This document shows positions 1 to 11,387 of a stretch of 64,000 nucleotides of DNA, in pieces. Numbering within the stretch: position 1 is the first letter of the stretch; every line of letters starts with the position of its first letter. Under the pieces are notes generated by a model, which saw nothing but the letters and a program-made list of their open reading frames with translations, had not been told where the DNA came from and made no database searches. A program made the translations under genes and the position numbers. The DNA is from Aricia agestis. Taxonomy: Eukaryota > Arthropoda > Insecta > Lepidoptera > Lycaenidae. The stretch is taken from contig NC_056417.1 of NCBI RefSeq assembly GCF_905147365.1, positions 4,796,501-4,860,500 of the forward strand, in the 5' to 3' direction.

Positions 1-363
1 ATGTAGTTTATTAATTCAACAGTGTCCGAGCCCTTGATGTTATGATGTAAGTATATCATATTTTATCGTCAATTTTTTTTCTAACGGTTGTAAATTTTTG
101 TAAGTGTATATAAGAATCGTAATTTTAAATAGGTAGGTACGTATAATATTTGTGTTTAATGGACATACCAGTTTGTAAAGAAACTTCTTAACCCAAAGTT
201 AAGTGACAAGTTTGGGTTAGTTTAGTCTCTAGTCTCTACGGCCAGTTGCGTTCTTGACGGGGGTTACTTTGAGAGGCCCTGTACATCAATAAATTAGTAG
301 AAAGGTTCAAAGTTAAGAAAAAGTAAAAGTAAAAGATTTAAGTAAAAGGATAGGTACAACTTT
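1..363. other. AT-rich DNA, no gene seen
   Basis: No exon, RNA gene or recognisable repeat was seen here. Short open frames match no family I know. Confidence 0.5.
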
Positions 364-735
364 AGAGCTGGTACACATTGGAAGTTTTGAAAAGCGCGCT
401 TTGCTAACGCGCGTTTCGAGAACCCGCTTGAGTGTGTACGCTTCAATAGAATCCGGGGTTCTTGAAACGCGCGTTAGCAAAGCGCGCTTCAAAACGCCCA
501 ATGTGTACCTACTCGCGCGCGCGTTACTGGCGCGCTTGCGTGTGTACGCTTCAATAGAATCCGGGGTTGTCGAAATGCGCGTTAGCAAAGCGCGCGCTTC
601 AAAACGCGCAATGTGTACCTGCTCGCGCGCGCGTTACTGGCGCGCTTGCGTGTGTACGCTTCAATAGAATCTGAGGCTCTCAAAACGCGCGTTAGCAAAG
701 CGCGCGCTTCAAAACGCCCAATTTGTACCAGCTCT
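364..735. repeat. GC-rich inverted-repeat element with internal tandem copies
   Basis: The element begins AGAGCTGGTACACATTGG and ends CCAATTTGTACCAGCTCT. The inverted ends extend inward through a shared block containing GCGCGTTAGCAAAGCGCGC. Between them a unit of about 128 bp, with TGTGTACGCTTCAATAGAAT as its clearest marker, is repeated about 2.5 times. It looks like a non-autonomous terminal-inverted-repeat element. The CG and GC density is far above its surroundings. The open frames inside it are products of the GC-rich repeat, not genes. Confidence 0.75.
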
Positions 736-1418
736 GTTCGTTACAAGACAGCACGAACTAAGAACAAAGCCATCGAAAATGAAATGGACTATTATTGGTT
801 TATTAAAAGTAACTAAATGATACATTTACTATTTTTAATGTACATTTCAAAAACGACTGATGACCTTAAGATAAAATAAATATTTTTTACTGTGCACACA
901 TAATATTATGTTAAATTTAATACTTATTCGCGTAACAAAAGAAGTCTTTTAAATTGTTAAAATAAATAGTTACTTAATGTACTTCATAACATTAACTATT
1001 TATTATATCAATTTAAAGGCATTTTTTTAAACACAAGTAATATTTATTAAGACCATTATAAAAAATACAGCTAAACAATAAAGAATTGATGATAGCATAA
1101 TATAGCATAATAAATAATGACGATTTTTTGACTTGTTGACATTTAGAGAAAGGTTTTTATAACTCGCGGTGGACAATAATAACGAATTTTTCAGAGGGCT
1201 GTGTAAATACCACCTTGACATTCTTGTAAAGTTTACAATAAAAATGCCTTTCAAAACGTGGCGTTAGGGTCAGACCACACTGAAGAGCGACGCGGCAGGT
1301 TTAACGTAGCAAAATATGTACCTGTAAATATTTGAATCGCTAGCTAAAAAGTGCCAAGTGTATTAGACACAAAGACATATTTTGTTCATTTCTACAAAGA
1401 AGTTAGCAATTAATAAAA
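736..1418. other. No gene seen
   Basis: AT-rich sequence in which I see no exon, tRNA or clear repeat. Confidence 0.5.
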
Positions 1419-2566
1419 CCGGCCAAGTGCGAGTTGGACTCGCCCATGAAGGGTTCCGCAGCAGCAATAAGGTTTATTTTTATGAAATTAAGAAGTTTTT
1501 GATTTATTTTCATATTTCAGTTGACTAGAGATCGCCCAATGGTCGAAATTCGACCTTAGTTTCAACGACATTAGGATTTAGGACTACTATCATATTTTTT
1601 TCAACTCTTGTCTCTGGGACTCAGCTGATCTCAGACTGGCCGTGTAAGCATTGTCTAATAGTATCTATGATTCAATAAAAAATCTATAATCTATTTTCAA
1701 TTTGTCACCTTGTTGTCAACAGACTACAACCATAAATAAAAGAGTATAATTCGTATGTATAGGCTTGTCACTCAAAAATCTGTCATTTTTCTAGGTGTGT
1801 GTGTTGTAGTGTGTGTAATGTTTTATTTGTTAAAAAAATGGATGATAAAAGCATAATTTTAAAATAATATTAGCTCGATGCACTCCTTCGCCATATAAAC
1901 TATAACTGTGCAAAAATTTCATTCACGTACGTTTCTCAAAAGGGATACAAAGTTTTTGGCTCACGTTAATACGTGAGCCAAAAACTTTGTATTAACTTTC
2001 ATTAAATCTATACTTATATTAATATATAAGTATAGATTTAATGAAAGTTAAATTAAGGTTTACCATTCATGACGTATAAAAAAACTACTGGCTAGATCTC
2101 GTTCGAACCAATTTTCGTTGGTAGTTTTTATAGTAATGTACATCATATATTTTTTTAGACTTATCATGGCCCTACTTTAGAAGTTGGGGGGGAGGGGGGA
2201 GGCACACATTTTACCACTTTGGAAGAGTCTTTCTCGCAAACTATTCAGGTTAGAAAAAAATTATATTAGAAACCTCAATATGACTTTTGAAGACCTATCT
2301 ATAGATACCCCACACGAATAAGTTAGATGAAATTTTTTTTTTTTGTTTCAATCCTATCTATTATACCCCTAAAATTTTTAATAATTTTTCCATTTTTGTA
2401 TCAAAATCTTAAAGAAGTTAACAGACTACATCTACTTACCAAGTTTCAATCGTATAGCTCTTATAGTTTCGGAGGAAAGTGGCTGTGACATACGAACGGA
2501 CAGACAGACAGACATGACGAATCTATAAGGGTTCCCTTTTTGCCATTTGGCTACGGAACCCTAAAA
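1419..2566 (-). mobile_element. Retroposon-like repeat, ends conserved, interior rearranged
   Basis: The left end (ACCGGCCAAGTGCGAGTTGG at 1420) and right end (TTTGGCTACGGAACCCTAAA near 2546) are the inverted ends of the repeat seen on the + strand at 58299-58752. The right part (about 2130-2566) also carries the GGACAGACAGACAGACA stretch typical of such tails. The span is over twice that of the other copy, so other sequence, including the hairpins at 1945-2051, has entered or been generated inside it. Confidence 0.55.
1945..2051. repeat. Twin perfect hairpins (pair 1)
   Basis: Arms 1945-1966 and 1971-1992 are perfect 22-bp inverses around loop TAAT. Arms 1992-2019 and 2024-2051 are perfect 28-bp inverses around another TAAT loop. 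The second hairpin starts on the last base of the first. The two are unrelated in sequence. No mismatch is seen in 50 paired positions, so the structure is young or actively maintained. Confidence 0.9.
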
Positions 2567-3582
2567 ATGAGATTTGACGGCATCGAGATTCGAGCGTCAT
2601 GTCACATAGCGATGCGTTATGTCAATTCATTTTTAATCATCGCTGCCGATATCGAATATAATTTGTCTTTACGTTGTTTTTTTCTGCCGAAACATGTAAG
2701 CGATATTCTTGTGCCTTTGACAATTAAAAATCCTTTGTGCAACGAAATCGGCTCGTTCAGGCAAAGTTAGCTCAGTGTTTGCGAAATGTAAGCTATTTAA
2801 AGGGTATTTGGGGACGAGAATTCGGCGGAAGCGGACTTTTAGTTAAATCTGCGCGCAACATGTGCTCCTATTTTGTGAATTTGCAACTGAATATGTTGGT
2901 TTAAGTTTTCAACCACTTAAACTTATTTAGAGTTTAGCGTTTATATGTTGTTTAAGCTAATGTTCGTAAAGAAGTTTAAATTTCGGCAAACAGTGTTTAT
3001 TAACTTAATGTATCGTACACGAGATAAATCAGGTAAAATTGCAATTATTATTGACAAGAAAAACAACATCAAAAAACTGCTTATATTTTCTAAAGAATTT
3101 TTTTTATCAATGTCAAGTCGACGAGCATACAATTAAAGCAAAATATAATAATTTAAAAGTTAAAGAAGGATGAAAATAACAAAACCCAGACTAAAGAGCA
3201 TTGCTTGTAAAACAATTTCTCTGATGGTAGGTACATGCTATTGGTAGTAGAATTTTGGCCCATTTTGGTTACTTGAACGTGTAAGTCTAGTATAAGTATA
3301 TCATAACTAACACAGTAGTTTCTGAGCGTGAGTAATTGCATTATTGATATTGCTCCATATTATATTTTATGACGAGCAAGTTTGTTGCTATGTAGCAAGT
3401 TTTGTCTCCCATTTTTATAGTCTTTATACGATGTTATTCCCTTACTCATACTTTATTATGTACCTACAGCTCATAAATTTTACGTTGAGAACAAATCGGA
3501 GGGTTAGGGTGATGTTTGCAATTATTTTAATAAAATTGGCTTCGACCGATTTCAGTGTCGCAGGGAACATTTTTCTAGTCTA
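2567..3582. other. No gene seen
   Basis: No exon or recognisable repeat. Two opposite-strand open frames at 2941-3136 are mirror reading frames of low-complexity AT-rich DNA and lack any known motif. Confidence 0.5.
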
Positions 3583-3722
3583 AAAGTGTGTGCGCAATAC
3601 ACAAAGATACCTTCCACCTACTCGCAAAGTTCATCAGGACGCATAAATTAATGAATCAGTCATATAACCGACTTTTACATGCCTTTGTTGTCAGAAAATC
3701 AGGTGTCACCTACTGTCTGATA
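3583..3722 (-). mobile_element. SINE-2 fragment (tail part)
   Basis: The GTGTGTGCGCAATACACAAAG start and the later ACTTTTTACATGCC and AATCAGGTGTCACC segments resemble the tRNA-distal part of the SINE at 11388-11668. The tRNA-like head is missing. Confidence 0.5.
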
Positions 3723-4541
3723 GCTCATTTTCATTGGTCGTTAGCTCGTTCGTTATACAGCATGCGGGCAGTCCCCGCAGCCGAGATAACGACCAATGAA
3801 AGTTACAAGTCGATACGTGTTCGTTACACCGCCTGCGGGGATTGCCCGCATGCTTTATTACCGACCGTGATATCGACCAATGAAATTCATCGGTCGATAT
3901 ACAGCTTGCGGGACGCGAGTTGCCACGCTTAAACAAGCTTCTGTAAGAATCTCCAGTAGCTAAATAACGTAATGTGAGCGCAAGTTTTAATCTTGGAGAT
4001 AATGCCTCACGAAATTGAGTGTCTTTTTTCTGAAGTCGTGTTTCTATTTTATTTAATAATAAAAGAATAACTTCAAATAAGTCATTAGATAATCTAAAAA
4101 ATTATCATGATCTTGTACTGTATCACACTCCAAATGCAATTGTAACTCCTTACACAATGTTTCTGACGCGCCATGCCTGTTTTTTATTTTTCAGTAAAGT
4201 TCGCACTTAAAATCTTTTTCTCTTCTCCTTCAGTGACGCCAATAGTTTCTTCTTCAATAAATCACAGACAGTCAAAATTGCTCCGCGTAACATCAATTGT
4301 TGTTCCATAGCAAGAACGTCTGTAACTGGCGACGAACACAGAGGTTATCCCCAGCCCTGCGGGCCCTATCGACTAATGAAAACGGTTCCCCGAATGCGGG
4401 CCCTGTGGCACGCGTTCCAGAAATCTCCCGCACCCCGCATGCGGGCCCTTTCGACTAATGAAAACGGTTTCCCGAATGCGGGCCCTGTGGTATGCGTTTC
4501 AGAAATCTCCCGCACCCCGCATGCGACCAATGAAAATGAGC
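3723..4541. mobile_element. Terminal-inverted-repeat element with GC-rich internal repeats
   Basis: The ends GCTCATTTTCATTGGTCG (3723) and CGACCAATGAAAATGAGC (4524-4541) are perfect inverses. The motif CGACCAATGAAA recurs inside. At the right a block of about 96 bp containing CCCGAATGCGGGCCCTGTGG is tandemly duplicated (about 4340-4530). No transposase frame is present, so it is non-autonomous. The superfamily is not clear from the ends. Confidence 0.65.
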
Positions 4542-5189
4542 CATAAGTCTATATATTCTTATCAGATTAAGAATATAGACGGAGCACCGTACTTGGTAAC
4601 ATCTATCATCATTATCAGATATACAATCACAGAAAAAGAAGCCGATTATTTTAAAAGGACAAAAGGAGTAGCCGTTTATGATTTGGTATCCATTCGTCTC
4701 TCACTAAATAATAATTCAAGTCATATCTCTGCCTAGCTGCAGCTGGAATTGAAAGATCGCTACGCTCAAAATTATTTATAGCGGTATAAAAAACCGCAAA
4801 TATCAAAATATGTTCGGTTTACGAGTGGCGTGCCAGTGACTTTTGTTTACGATGGTCTTCCGCCGTTCACGGCCGCTACTTCCTCACAACATTCCGGAAT
4901 GTTCGCCGCGTCATCAGCGGTTTTGTCACTTTTGACACTTGGAGACTGACAAAGAAAACCACGACCAGACGTTTTTAATACTTTGATGTGTTTTTTTTTT
5001 AAATATATTATAAACAATGTCAACTTGTCAACCTTTGTATAAAAAAAAAGACATGTTTATTTTATCGTCGCATTTGTCAAGTCTATGGCTAGCCAGGGTC
5101 AAACCACACTGAGACAAAACGAGGTGCGATACGGTGATAAATATACTTACCTAATATGAAAATTAAACCGTCTGAACCTGCATAATCTA
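4542..5189. other. No gene seen
   Basis: No exon or RNA gene recognised. There is a moderately GC-rich patch near 4830-4930 of unknown meaning. Confidence 0.45.
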
Positions 5190-5755
5190 TACATCTATCT
5201 ATACATATAAATAAAATTAGAGTGTCTGTTTGTAATATTGAAAGAACCGTTTTTTACTAGATGCATAATATGAATGTATATAGGGTTCGGCAGACTAACT
5301 TCCGCACTCAGAGTGGAACATTAATTACTTAAATGTAATTAATTCAAAATTTTGACATAAGCTCCATACATTATCTGTCAAACTCTTCATTAAATTGAAG
5401 GTTAATCATAATTAAATGTGGGTACAGACACCAAAACAACATTTTTTACCATTTTTGTGTGTATGTCTGTCTGTCTGTTTGTTCCGGCTAATCTCTGAAA
5501 TGGCTGGAGCGATTTTGACGAGACTTTTTTAGGCACATAGCTGGTGTAGTAAGGAATAACTTAGGCTACTGTTGTTTTTAGCACATGTAGTTTGTTAATT
5601 AGTTTTCAGTCACAATACGTATTTCTCGTAAGCGATTTTGTAATCTTTTGAGAAATAAAGAATTTTTAAACCTACTTTTAACCAACTTCCGAAAAGTAGG
5701 AGTATATATTTCACTTATGGTAACGCGGACGAAGTCGCGGGTAACAGCTAGTATT
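5190..5755 (+). mobile_element. RTE-like LINE tail
   Basis: The segment contains TATGTCTGTCTGTCTGTTTG, and ends ACGCGGACGAAGTCGCGGG followed by TAACAGCTAGTA. This ending recurs at 47180-47213 and is typical of short lepidopteran RTE-like copies. No coding part remains. Confidence 0.55.
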
Positions 5756-5947
5756 ATACTAAAAATCGAAACGACCCTTTAATTTAGAGAATAAAATCTT
5801 CTTATCTTTTAATTATGATCTAAATGGTTTTAATGAATGATTATGAATCGTTTTAATTATTATCTAAATCGTTTTAATGTAATCGCTGATCTTAACTCGG
5901 AAACATAATAATTTAAAACAAGATTTTGCCCTCATTTCTATTAATAG

Positions 5948-6190
5948 ACGAGCTTTTGCCCGCGGCTTCGCTCGCGTTAAGAAGGATTATTATATACAAA
6001 CTTTCATCCCCTATTTTACCCCCTCAGGGGGAGAATTTTTTAAAAATCCTTTCTTAACGGATGCCTGCGTCATAATATCTACCTGCATGCCAAATTTCAG
6101 CCCGATCCGTCCAGTGGTTTGGGCTGTGCGTTGATAGATCGCTATGTCAATCAGTCAGTCCCCTTTGAGTTTTATATATATAGATAGAAG
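5948..6190 (+). mobile_element. LINE tail family F, copy 1
   Basis: Starts CGAGCTTTTGCCCGCGGCTT and ends in TTTTATATATATAGATAG. It shares about 240 bp, including CCTGCATGCCAAATTTCAGC and GTGGTTTGGGCTGTGCGTTG, with copies at 8226, 14350 and (inverted) 41648. The common 3' end with variable 5' extent fits retrotransposition of a LINE. Confidence 0.7.
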
Positions 6191-6840
6191 ATATTTGGTT
6201 ATCATGATCATAATATTAGGTTGGGGAAAAATTTTTGGGAAAAATTTATAAGGTTCTTTTTTAAACTTCATTGTGCTCAAATTCGTTTATTGACTGTGAA
6301 CCGTACATTTACCGAGATAAAAATAATCCTATATCCTTACTTAGGAATTAGGATCTATAATGTCTCAATATTGAATATTGGGAACGGCCCTAAAAGATTG
6401 ACCGACCGATAGTTATAGATAGACCAACCAAAAGTTAGACCAACCGATAGTTATGAAAATTAAATCTTGAAGACAAGCTGTACTCTATTTTATTATAATA
6501 GAACGTTAGACAGACCGACTGATAGTTTTTTTTTAGTTCTTCCCCCTAACATAATCAGGGCTCGTTAATTCACAATTTTATTTTTTGGTTTTCCACATTA
6601 GTGTAATACATTTTTTTCCAAATACATTTCCTGTTCACAATATGCCTACTATGAATAATTTAAAATAACCAATACAATACAATATTCAAATTAATAATTA
6701 CAAATACAATTTCTAAAATTAATTATACAATGTCAATAGTAAAAAACTCAAGAAAACAGCGGCACAATACAAAAACTATCCTAATATCACAGCTGTTAAC
6801 CTATCAATAGAACCTAATTAGTATCACAGATTGTAATATT
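6191..6840. other. No gene seen
   Basis: Fragments of the ACCGTACATTTTTCC-type LINE tail appear near 6300. Nothing else recognised. Confidence 0.4.
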
Positions 6841-6841
6841 G

Positions 6842-7155
6842 CTATTTCTCTTATAAACTACACCCACGATCGTCCTGCAAAAACCTTGGAAGACGTCCTG
6901 CTTTCCCAAAGGTGGATGGCAGATTCTCACCCTTACCCGTATCTATTGCTACCAAAAATTGGACACTCGAGTAGCAGGTGAAGAACCGTCTCCTCGACTC
7001 CGGGCTGACACAGGCAGGACGGATCCTCCTTCAGCTTGAATCTGTTCAAGTAGAAGGCGAATCCGGCGTGGCTGGTCAGTATCTGCGTGGTGTAAGGTGT
7101 AATGTCTATGTTTTTGACCGACCGATAGTTAGACAGACGGACAGTCGGACACACT
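6842..7155 (-). pseudogene. LINE polyprotein C-terminal fragment
   Basis: On the minus strand the frame at 6933-7154 encodes a peptide with HAGFAFYLNRFKLKEDPSC, then CLCQPGVEETVLHLLLECP. The order 'F..YL.RF.L..D..C.C...EET..H.L.ECP' is the conserved C-terminal Cys/His segment found after the reverse transcriptase/RNase H region of Jockey- and R1-clade non-LTR retrotransposons. Only about 70 residues survive, with no reverse transcriptase core nearby, so it is a 5'-truncated dead copy. Confidence 0.7.
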
Positions 7156-7424
7156 TTCGCATTGATAATAATATTGGTTTATTTAAAATGAAAATTAAAA
7201 ATCTTGAAGACAAGCACCATTCCATTTTATACACTACGTGGAAAATGGAATAACGATTGAAAATTTAAATTGTTCGAAACTAGTGGGTCTCGGCGCAGAC
7301 ATTTAAATATATTTAACACTCCTTGGGGATAACACTTAGTGCCTTTTACGAGGGAACAGTTTTACATAATATATAAGGTGTTATCTAATGTGAGAAAGTG
7401 AGTTTGTTTGTTATAATGTACTAG

Positions 7425-7785
7425 ACGTTCCGCGCGGCTTCGCCCGCGTAAATTAGATATTATACAGACAAATTAGTCTACAAAAAATAGCCTATGATTT
7501 TTTCACGTGGTCTGCTTCTTATCTGTGCCAAATAACGGAAAATTTTCTCCATTAGTTCGTGAGATAAGCCCATTCAAATAATTTGACCCGTTTTATCCAC
7601 ATTTTCCTCTATTTTTTCGCTCCTATCAGTCTTAGCGTGATAACATATGGCTTATATCCTTCCCCAATAAATGGGCTATCTAACACTGAAAGAATTTTTC
7701 AAATGGCACTAGTAGTGCTTGAGATTAGCTCGTTCAAACAAACAAATAAACAAACTCTTCCGTTTTATAATATTATAGTATAGAT
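7425..7785 (-). mobile_element. Repeat family D, single inverted copy
   Basis: Contains GTTCCGCGCGGCTTCGCCCG, TCACGTGGTCTGCTTCTTAT and CAAACAAACAAATAAACAAA. It is the inverse of the family present at 14878-15170 and amplified at 45480-46370. Confidence 0.6.
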
Positions 7786-8021
7786 AATGCTATCATTGTT
7801 GAAGTTCTAACACAACGTTAAAAATAGCAAGTTTTCAGGAGAGAGAAAAAATGTATAGAAATTTGATGGATGCCATAGTAATTCAGATTTACTTTATACA
7901 AACTATTTTATGAGCTAGGCAGATACGTGTTCCTGGTTGGCTAAGACAATGCGTCTTCCACTTTTATAGCGAATGGCATCAAAATAGCCAAAAAATTACT
8001 TACGTGGTGTTAGAACCATAA

Positions 8022-8182
8022 AGTTAATATACCTAGCGGAATAGAGAAACAACGGCCTGAGCAAGTCACTATCAGTAACACTGCGTGGTAAAAAGAGACA
8101 TATTTTTACACACAGATGAAACCAATTTCGGTTTCGTTTGGCAGCTCGAGATTGTTGCTCTATTCCGCTTGGTATATTAACT
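8022..8182. mobile_element. MITE with 24-bp inverted ends
   Basis: Ends AGTTAATATACCTAGCGGAA and TTCCGCTTGGTATATTAACT are near-perfect inverses, continuing into AATAGAG/CTCTATT. Weaker inversion extends to about 7810 and 8200 (GTTGAAGTTCTAAC/GTTTAGAACTTCAAC), so the true element may be about 400 bp. A related left half recurs at 9436-9540. Confidence 0.65.
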
Positions 8183-8225
8183 TCATGTTTAGAACTTCAA
8201 CGAAGCTATTATATTATATACTATA

Positions 8226-8475
8226 ACGAGCTTTTGCCCGCGGCTTCGCTCGCGTTAAGAAGTATTATTATATACAAACTTTCATCCCCTATTTGAACCC
8301 CTTGGGGTTGGAATTTATCAAAATCCTTTCTTAGTGGATGCCTACGTCATAACATCTACCTGCATGCCAAGTTTCAGCCCGATCCGTCCAGTGGTTTGGG
8401 CTGTGCGTTGATAGACCACTATGTCAATCAGTCAGTCAGTGGCCTTTGAGTTTTATATGTATAAGTATATAGATA
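8226..8475 (+). mobile_element. LINE tail family F, copy 2
   Basis: Near-identical to the copy at 5948, from CGAGCTTTTGCCCGCGGCTT to the TATATAGATAG end. Confidence 0.7.
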
Positions 8476-8524
8476 GACTACAATATTTTTTTTTGGGTCA
8501 AACACCACAGCTTTAAAGTATTTA

Positions 8525-8577
8525 ACTGCATCAAGGATCCCAATGGATCCTTGATGCAGTATACAAGTTGTATACTG
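8525..8577. repeat. Twin perfect hairpins (pair 2)
   Basis: Arms 8525-8540 and 8545-8560 (16 bp, loop CAAT) are followed by arms 8557-8566 and 8568-8577 (10 bp, CAGTATACAA with its inverse). The two hairpins share four bases (CAGT). Confidence 0.85.
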
Positions 8578-8580
8578 TTA

Positions 8581-8740
8581 TGCTTTGTTCAAACCTACGC
8601 GACCATGCGACTACGAAGCGGGAGAGTCAAGTTGCGTCAAGCTGTCAAATGTGTGTTTTGAATCAAAACACACAATACACATTTGACAACTTGACGCTCC
8701 CGCTTCGCAGTCGCCTGGTCGCGTAGTTTTGAACAAAGCA
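8581..8740. mobile_element. Fold-back MITE
   Basis: TGCTTTGTTCAAACCTACGC at the left pairs with the inverse at 8720-8740. The arms continue inward with few gaps to GTCAAATGTGT/ACACATTTGAC, so nearly the whole 160 bp folds back. A shorter relative lies at 28011-28146. Confidence 0.8.
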
Positions 8741-9435
8741 GTTGTCCCTGAGTATACATTTTTTAGTTTAAGTCGTTTTCTCCAGGGTCTATCAGGGTTT
8801 TGTTTTTTGAGGCACAGAATCCTAAAATAATAAAGAAAAGGTCACACCTTAAAAATATGAAGTTAAATTGTATTTTCTTGACAAAGCTCATCGAATATGA
8901 ATGAAGAAATTTCGTCACGTAATTTTAAAAATGATATATTTGTAAACGCAAACAAATTACATTACATTCGGATTTAAATAAGTATATTATTTTCTATTTC
9001 AGAAGTGTAGGAGAATTTTCAATTTAAATCTCAACATGCCACCCATTTGCCGAAAATAAGCTCGCTAGAGGATAATCCATTTCACGAATGAACATCGCTA
9101 ACCGATTCATTCGTTCTTTGACAGAACGAGCTTGCTGGCATCTAGGTGCTAAAATTGATATTAATGTCCTGAAAACGTCGCGAGTCTTGAATAAAAATTC
9201 CGTTGGGACCGGTGACAGATTGTGAAGGAGCTTTCTCGCTAAATTTTAATTTTATAGAGGCAAGTGGCTCTTTTACTAAATACATGCATAGTGACTGTGT
9301 CTAGGTAGATAACTACTGAAATTAATATATTAGAAATAATCGTTAACCCTTAATTCGACCCTAAATAGCGGGCTATACGTTTACTTTAAAAAATTCTCGT
9401 AAATTATTCCATATTTTAATGAGGTGTCTGTATTA
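8741..9435. other. No gene seen
   Basis: No exon, tRNA or clear repeat recognised. Confidence 0.45.
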
Positions 9436-9540
9436 TATTCATAAAGTTAATATACCTAGCGGAATAGAGAAACAAAGGCCTGAACAAGAGAGATGTCACT
9501 ATCAGTAACACTACGTGGTAAAAAGAGACGTGTGATACAT
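9436..9540. mobile_element. Partial copy of the 8022 MITE
   Basis: AAAGTTAATATACCTAGCGG through GTAACACTACGTGGTAAAAA matches the left half of the element at 8022. The right inverted end is not found. Confidence 0.6.
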
Positions 9541-9774
9541 GACAGCAGTACTCTTTTTTTGACATCCAGTCGGCACGTGCCGCACGTTGACAATTTAATC
9601 TCATAGAAATCATGTTCAATCATGCTTGTGTAAGTGTATACGTACTGTTACCTCTTCGATATGGAGATACTTTGAGTCCCGGGGAAGGACATATTAGGAT
9701 ACTTTTTATCCCGAAAAATAAACCAATTTGGGCTCATCGTCATCTGCAGGCGTCATCTAGTAAAAAATAATCTT

Positions 9775-9925
9775 CTTATATATAAAAATAGATTTTCAAA
9801 AGTGTTAGTCGCGATAAAACTCGAAAACCGCTGAACGGATTGGTCTGATTTTAGTCTAAAAATATTCGTAGAAGTCCAGGGAAGGTTTTAAAGTGACACA
9901 AAGTTCACCGGGACAGCTAGTAATT
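9775..9925 (+). repeat. Repeat family E, single copy
   Basis: Runs from TATATAAAAATAGATTTTCA to TTCACCGGGACAGCTAGTAA. It is one unit of the repeat that is tandemly arrayed at 56817-57634, and is also single at 30108-30256. Confidence 0.75.
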
Positions 9926-10118
9926 TAAATAACAAAATATTATGTCTACTTGTCTAGAGTTCATCTTCAGATCTGCCGCATCAAAGTAATGAATTATTCA
10001 TTCATAGCCCATTTATGGAAGTGGAAACAATGAACAATGCCTGTTTACGTTCATTGTACTTCTATTGCCGCTGAAAGCCTCGTCGATATTCTGAAGCATC
10101 AATAATAATACTCTAGAA

Positions 10119-10372
10119 CAGTGGTCGACAACACGCGGCCCGCGAACGTCGCAGCCCGTGAATGTGCTATGAATAAGTTCTATAACGTATCAAAAACAAT
10201 GTTTTGTAATATTGCAAGTAGTAATTCCCTCCTAAGAACTAACTGTTTGTGTCATTTTATTACAAACACCCTATTTCCCTTCATTAATCGTTAATACGAG
10301 TATGAGGCCTGCGGCCCGCCTTTAGTTTATTTTGCCACCTTGTGGCAAGGGCCAAAAGGTTGCCGACCGCTG
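10119..10372. mobile_element. hAT-type MITE with 8-bp target duplication
   Basis: The ends CAGTGGTCGACAAC and GGTTGCCGACCGCTG are inverse, and both flanks are CTCTAGAA (10111-10118 and 10373-10380). A perfect 8-bp duplication with CAGYGGTCGGCAA-type ends is the signature of hAT transposons. At 254 bp with no frame, it is non-autonomous. The intact duplication argues for no later rearrangement. Confidence 0.9.
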
Positions 10373-10380
10373 CTCTAGAA

Positions 10381-11049
10381 CATTATTTTTAATTAAAAAA
10401 AAACACATTAGAGGGGATAAAGTATAGAATATTTTCGTTTAAATTGTAAATGCAAAAGTTGAATGTCTGTAAGTTATTTACGTTCAAACCTCTGAACTAA
10501 TATAAATAGTTATTCAGATACTTTGAGTCGCGGAAACTTAATAAATAAATATGTTCAATTTGTGAAAGCTACATTTTGTCCACCTATATTAATTGCATTT
10601 CGGCTTGATAACAAATTATTGCTATCTTGCTTTCGGTACGTGAAAGACATATAAAACTCAAGAAGATATAACACAATTATAAATATATGCGGTCCAATTG
10701 AGAAACCTTCTCAATTTTGGAAGTCGGTTAAAAAGCGACACGTCAGTGAATTTCTACGCTCTCAGCAACGCGCCTATATCTCTTTCTACGCACTCAGCGG
10801 ATACTGAGTGCGTAAAAACATAGACGATGATGATTGTAAAACAATCACACAGCTTATAAACAAATTGCTCCCCGGTTAATGTACATTGGAATGTACTGCC
10901 ATGATAAATGACTCCCCGGGCACACTCGTAATTTAGTTCGCGCCTCAGGTGACGGTAGTTATTAAAATTGCATGAGTTTACACACCTACAATCACACCTG
11001 AATTAAAATTATAATTATTATTAAACTAGATGACGACGGTAACTCCGTC
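10381..11049. other. No gene seen
   Basis: No exon or RNA gene recognised. A short ACGCACTCAGCGGATACTGAGTGCGT-like inversion is present near 10788-10815. Confidence 0.4.
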
Positions 11050-11235
11050 TACAGTCTACACCGAAATTCGTTAATCACGCGGTAACCGTACATTTTTCCG
11101 CGATATGAAGTATATCCTTCGTCTTTTTCCGGGTGTAGTCTCTCCATACCAAATTACACCAAAATCAGTTCAGCGGTTTTGGCGAGAGGAGGTAACATAC
11201 ATGAGACAGATACACACATTCGCATTTGTAATATT
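11050..11235 (+). mobile_element. LINE tail family C
   Basis: GGTAACCGTACATTTTTCCG, then CTCCATACCAAATTACACC, CAGTTCAGCGGTTTTGGCG and CATTCGCATTTGTAATATT. These landmarks recur in the same order in at least eight copies in the window. Confidence 0.6.
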
Positions 11236-11387
11236 AAACATGGATGCGGATAGTATGGATTTAATTATTTGGTTCTTCTTGACCCAGAGGACTAGAAATA
11301 ATAATAATAACTCCCACACCGGTTTCGGTTACGGTGGTCAGTTTCATTGAAACCAAGCCAGATACGCAGGAGTAATTGTATAGTGCT

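Noticed and set aside
6328..6337. ATATCCTTAC as a U12 donor for the minor intron
   Set aside because: It lies inside a LINE-tail fragment, and the sequence before it does not encode a Cav3 N-terminus.
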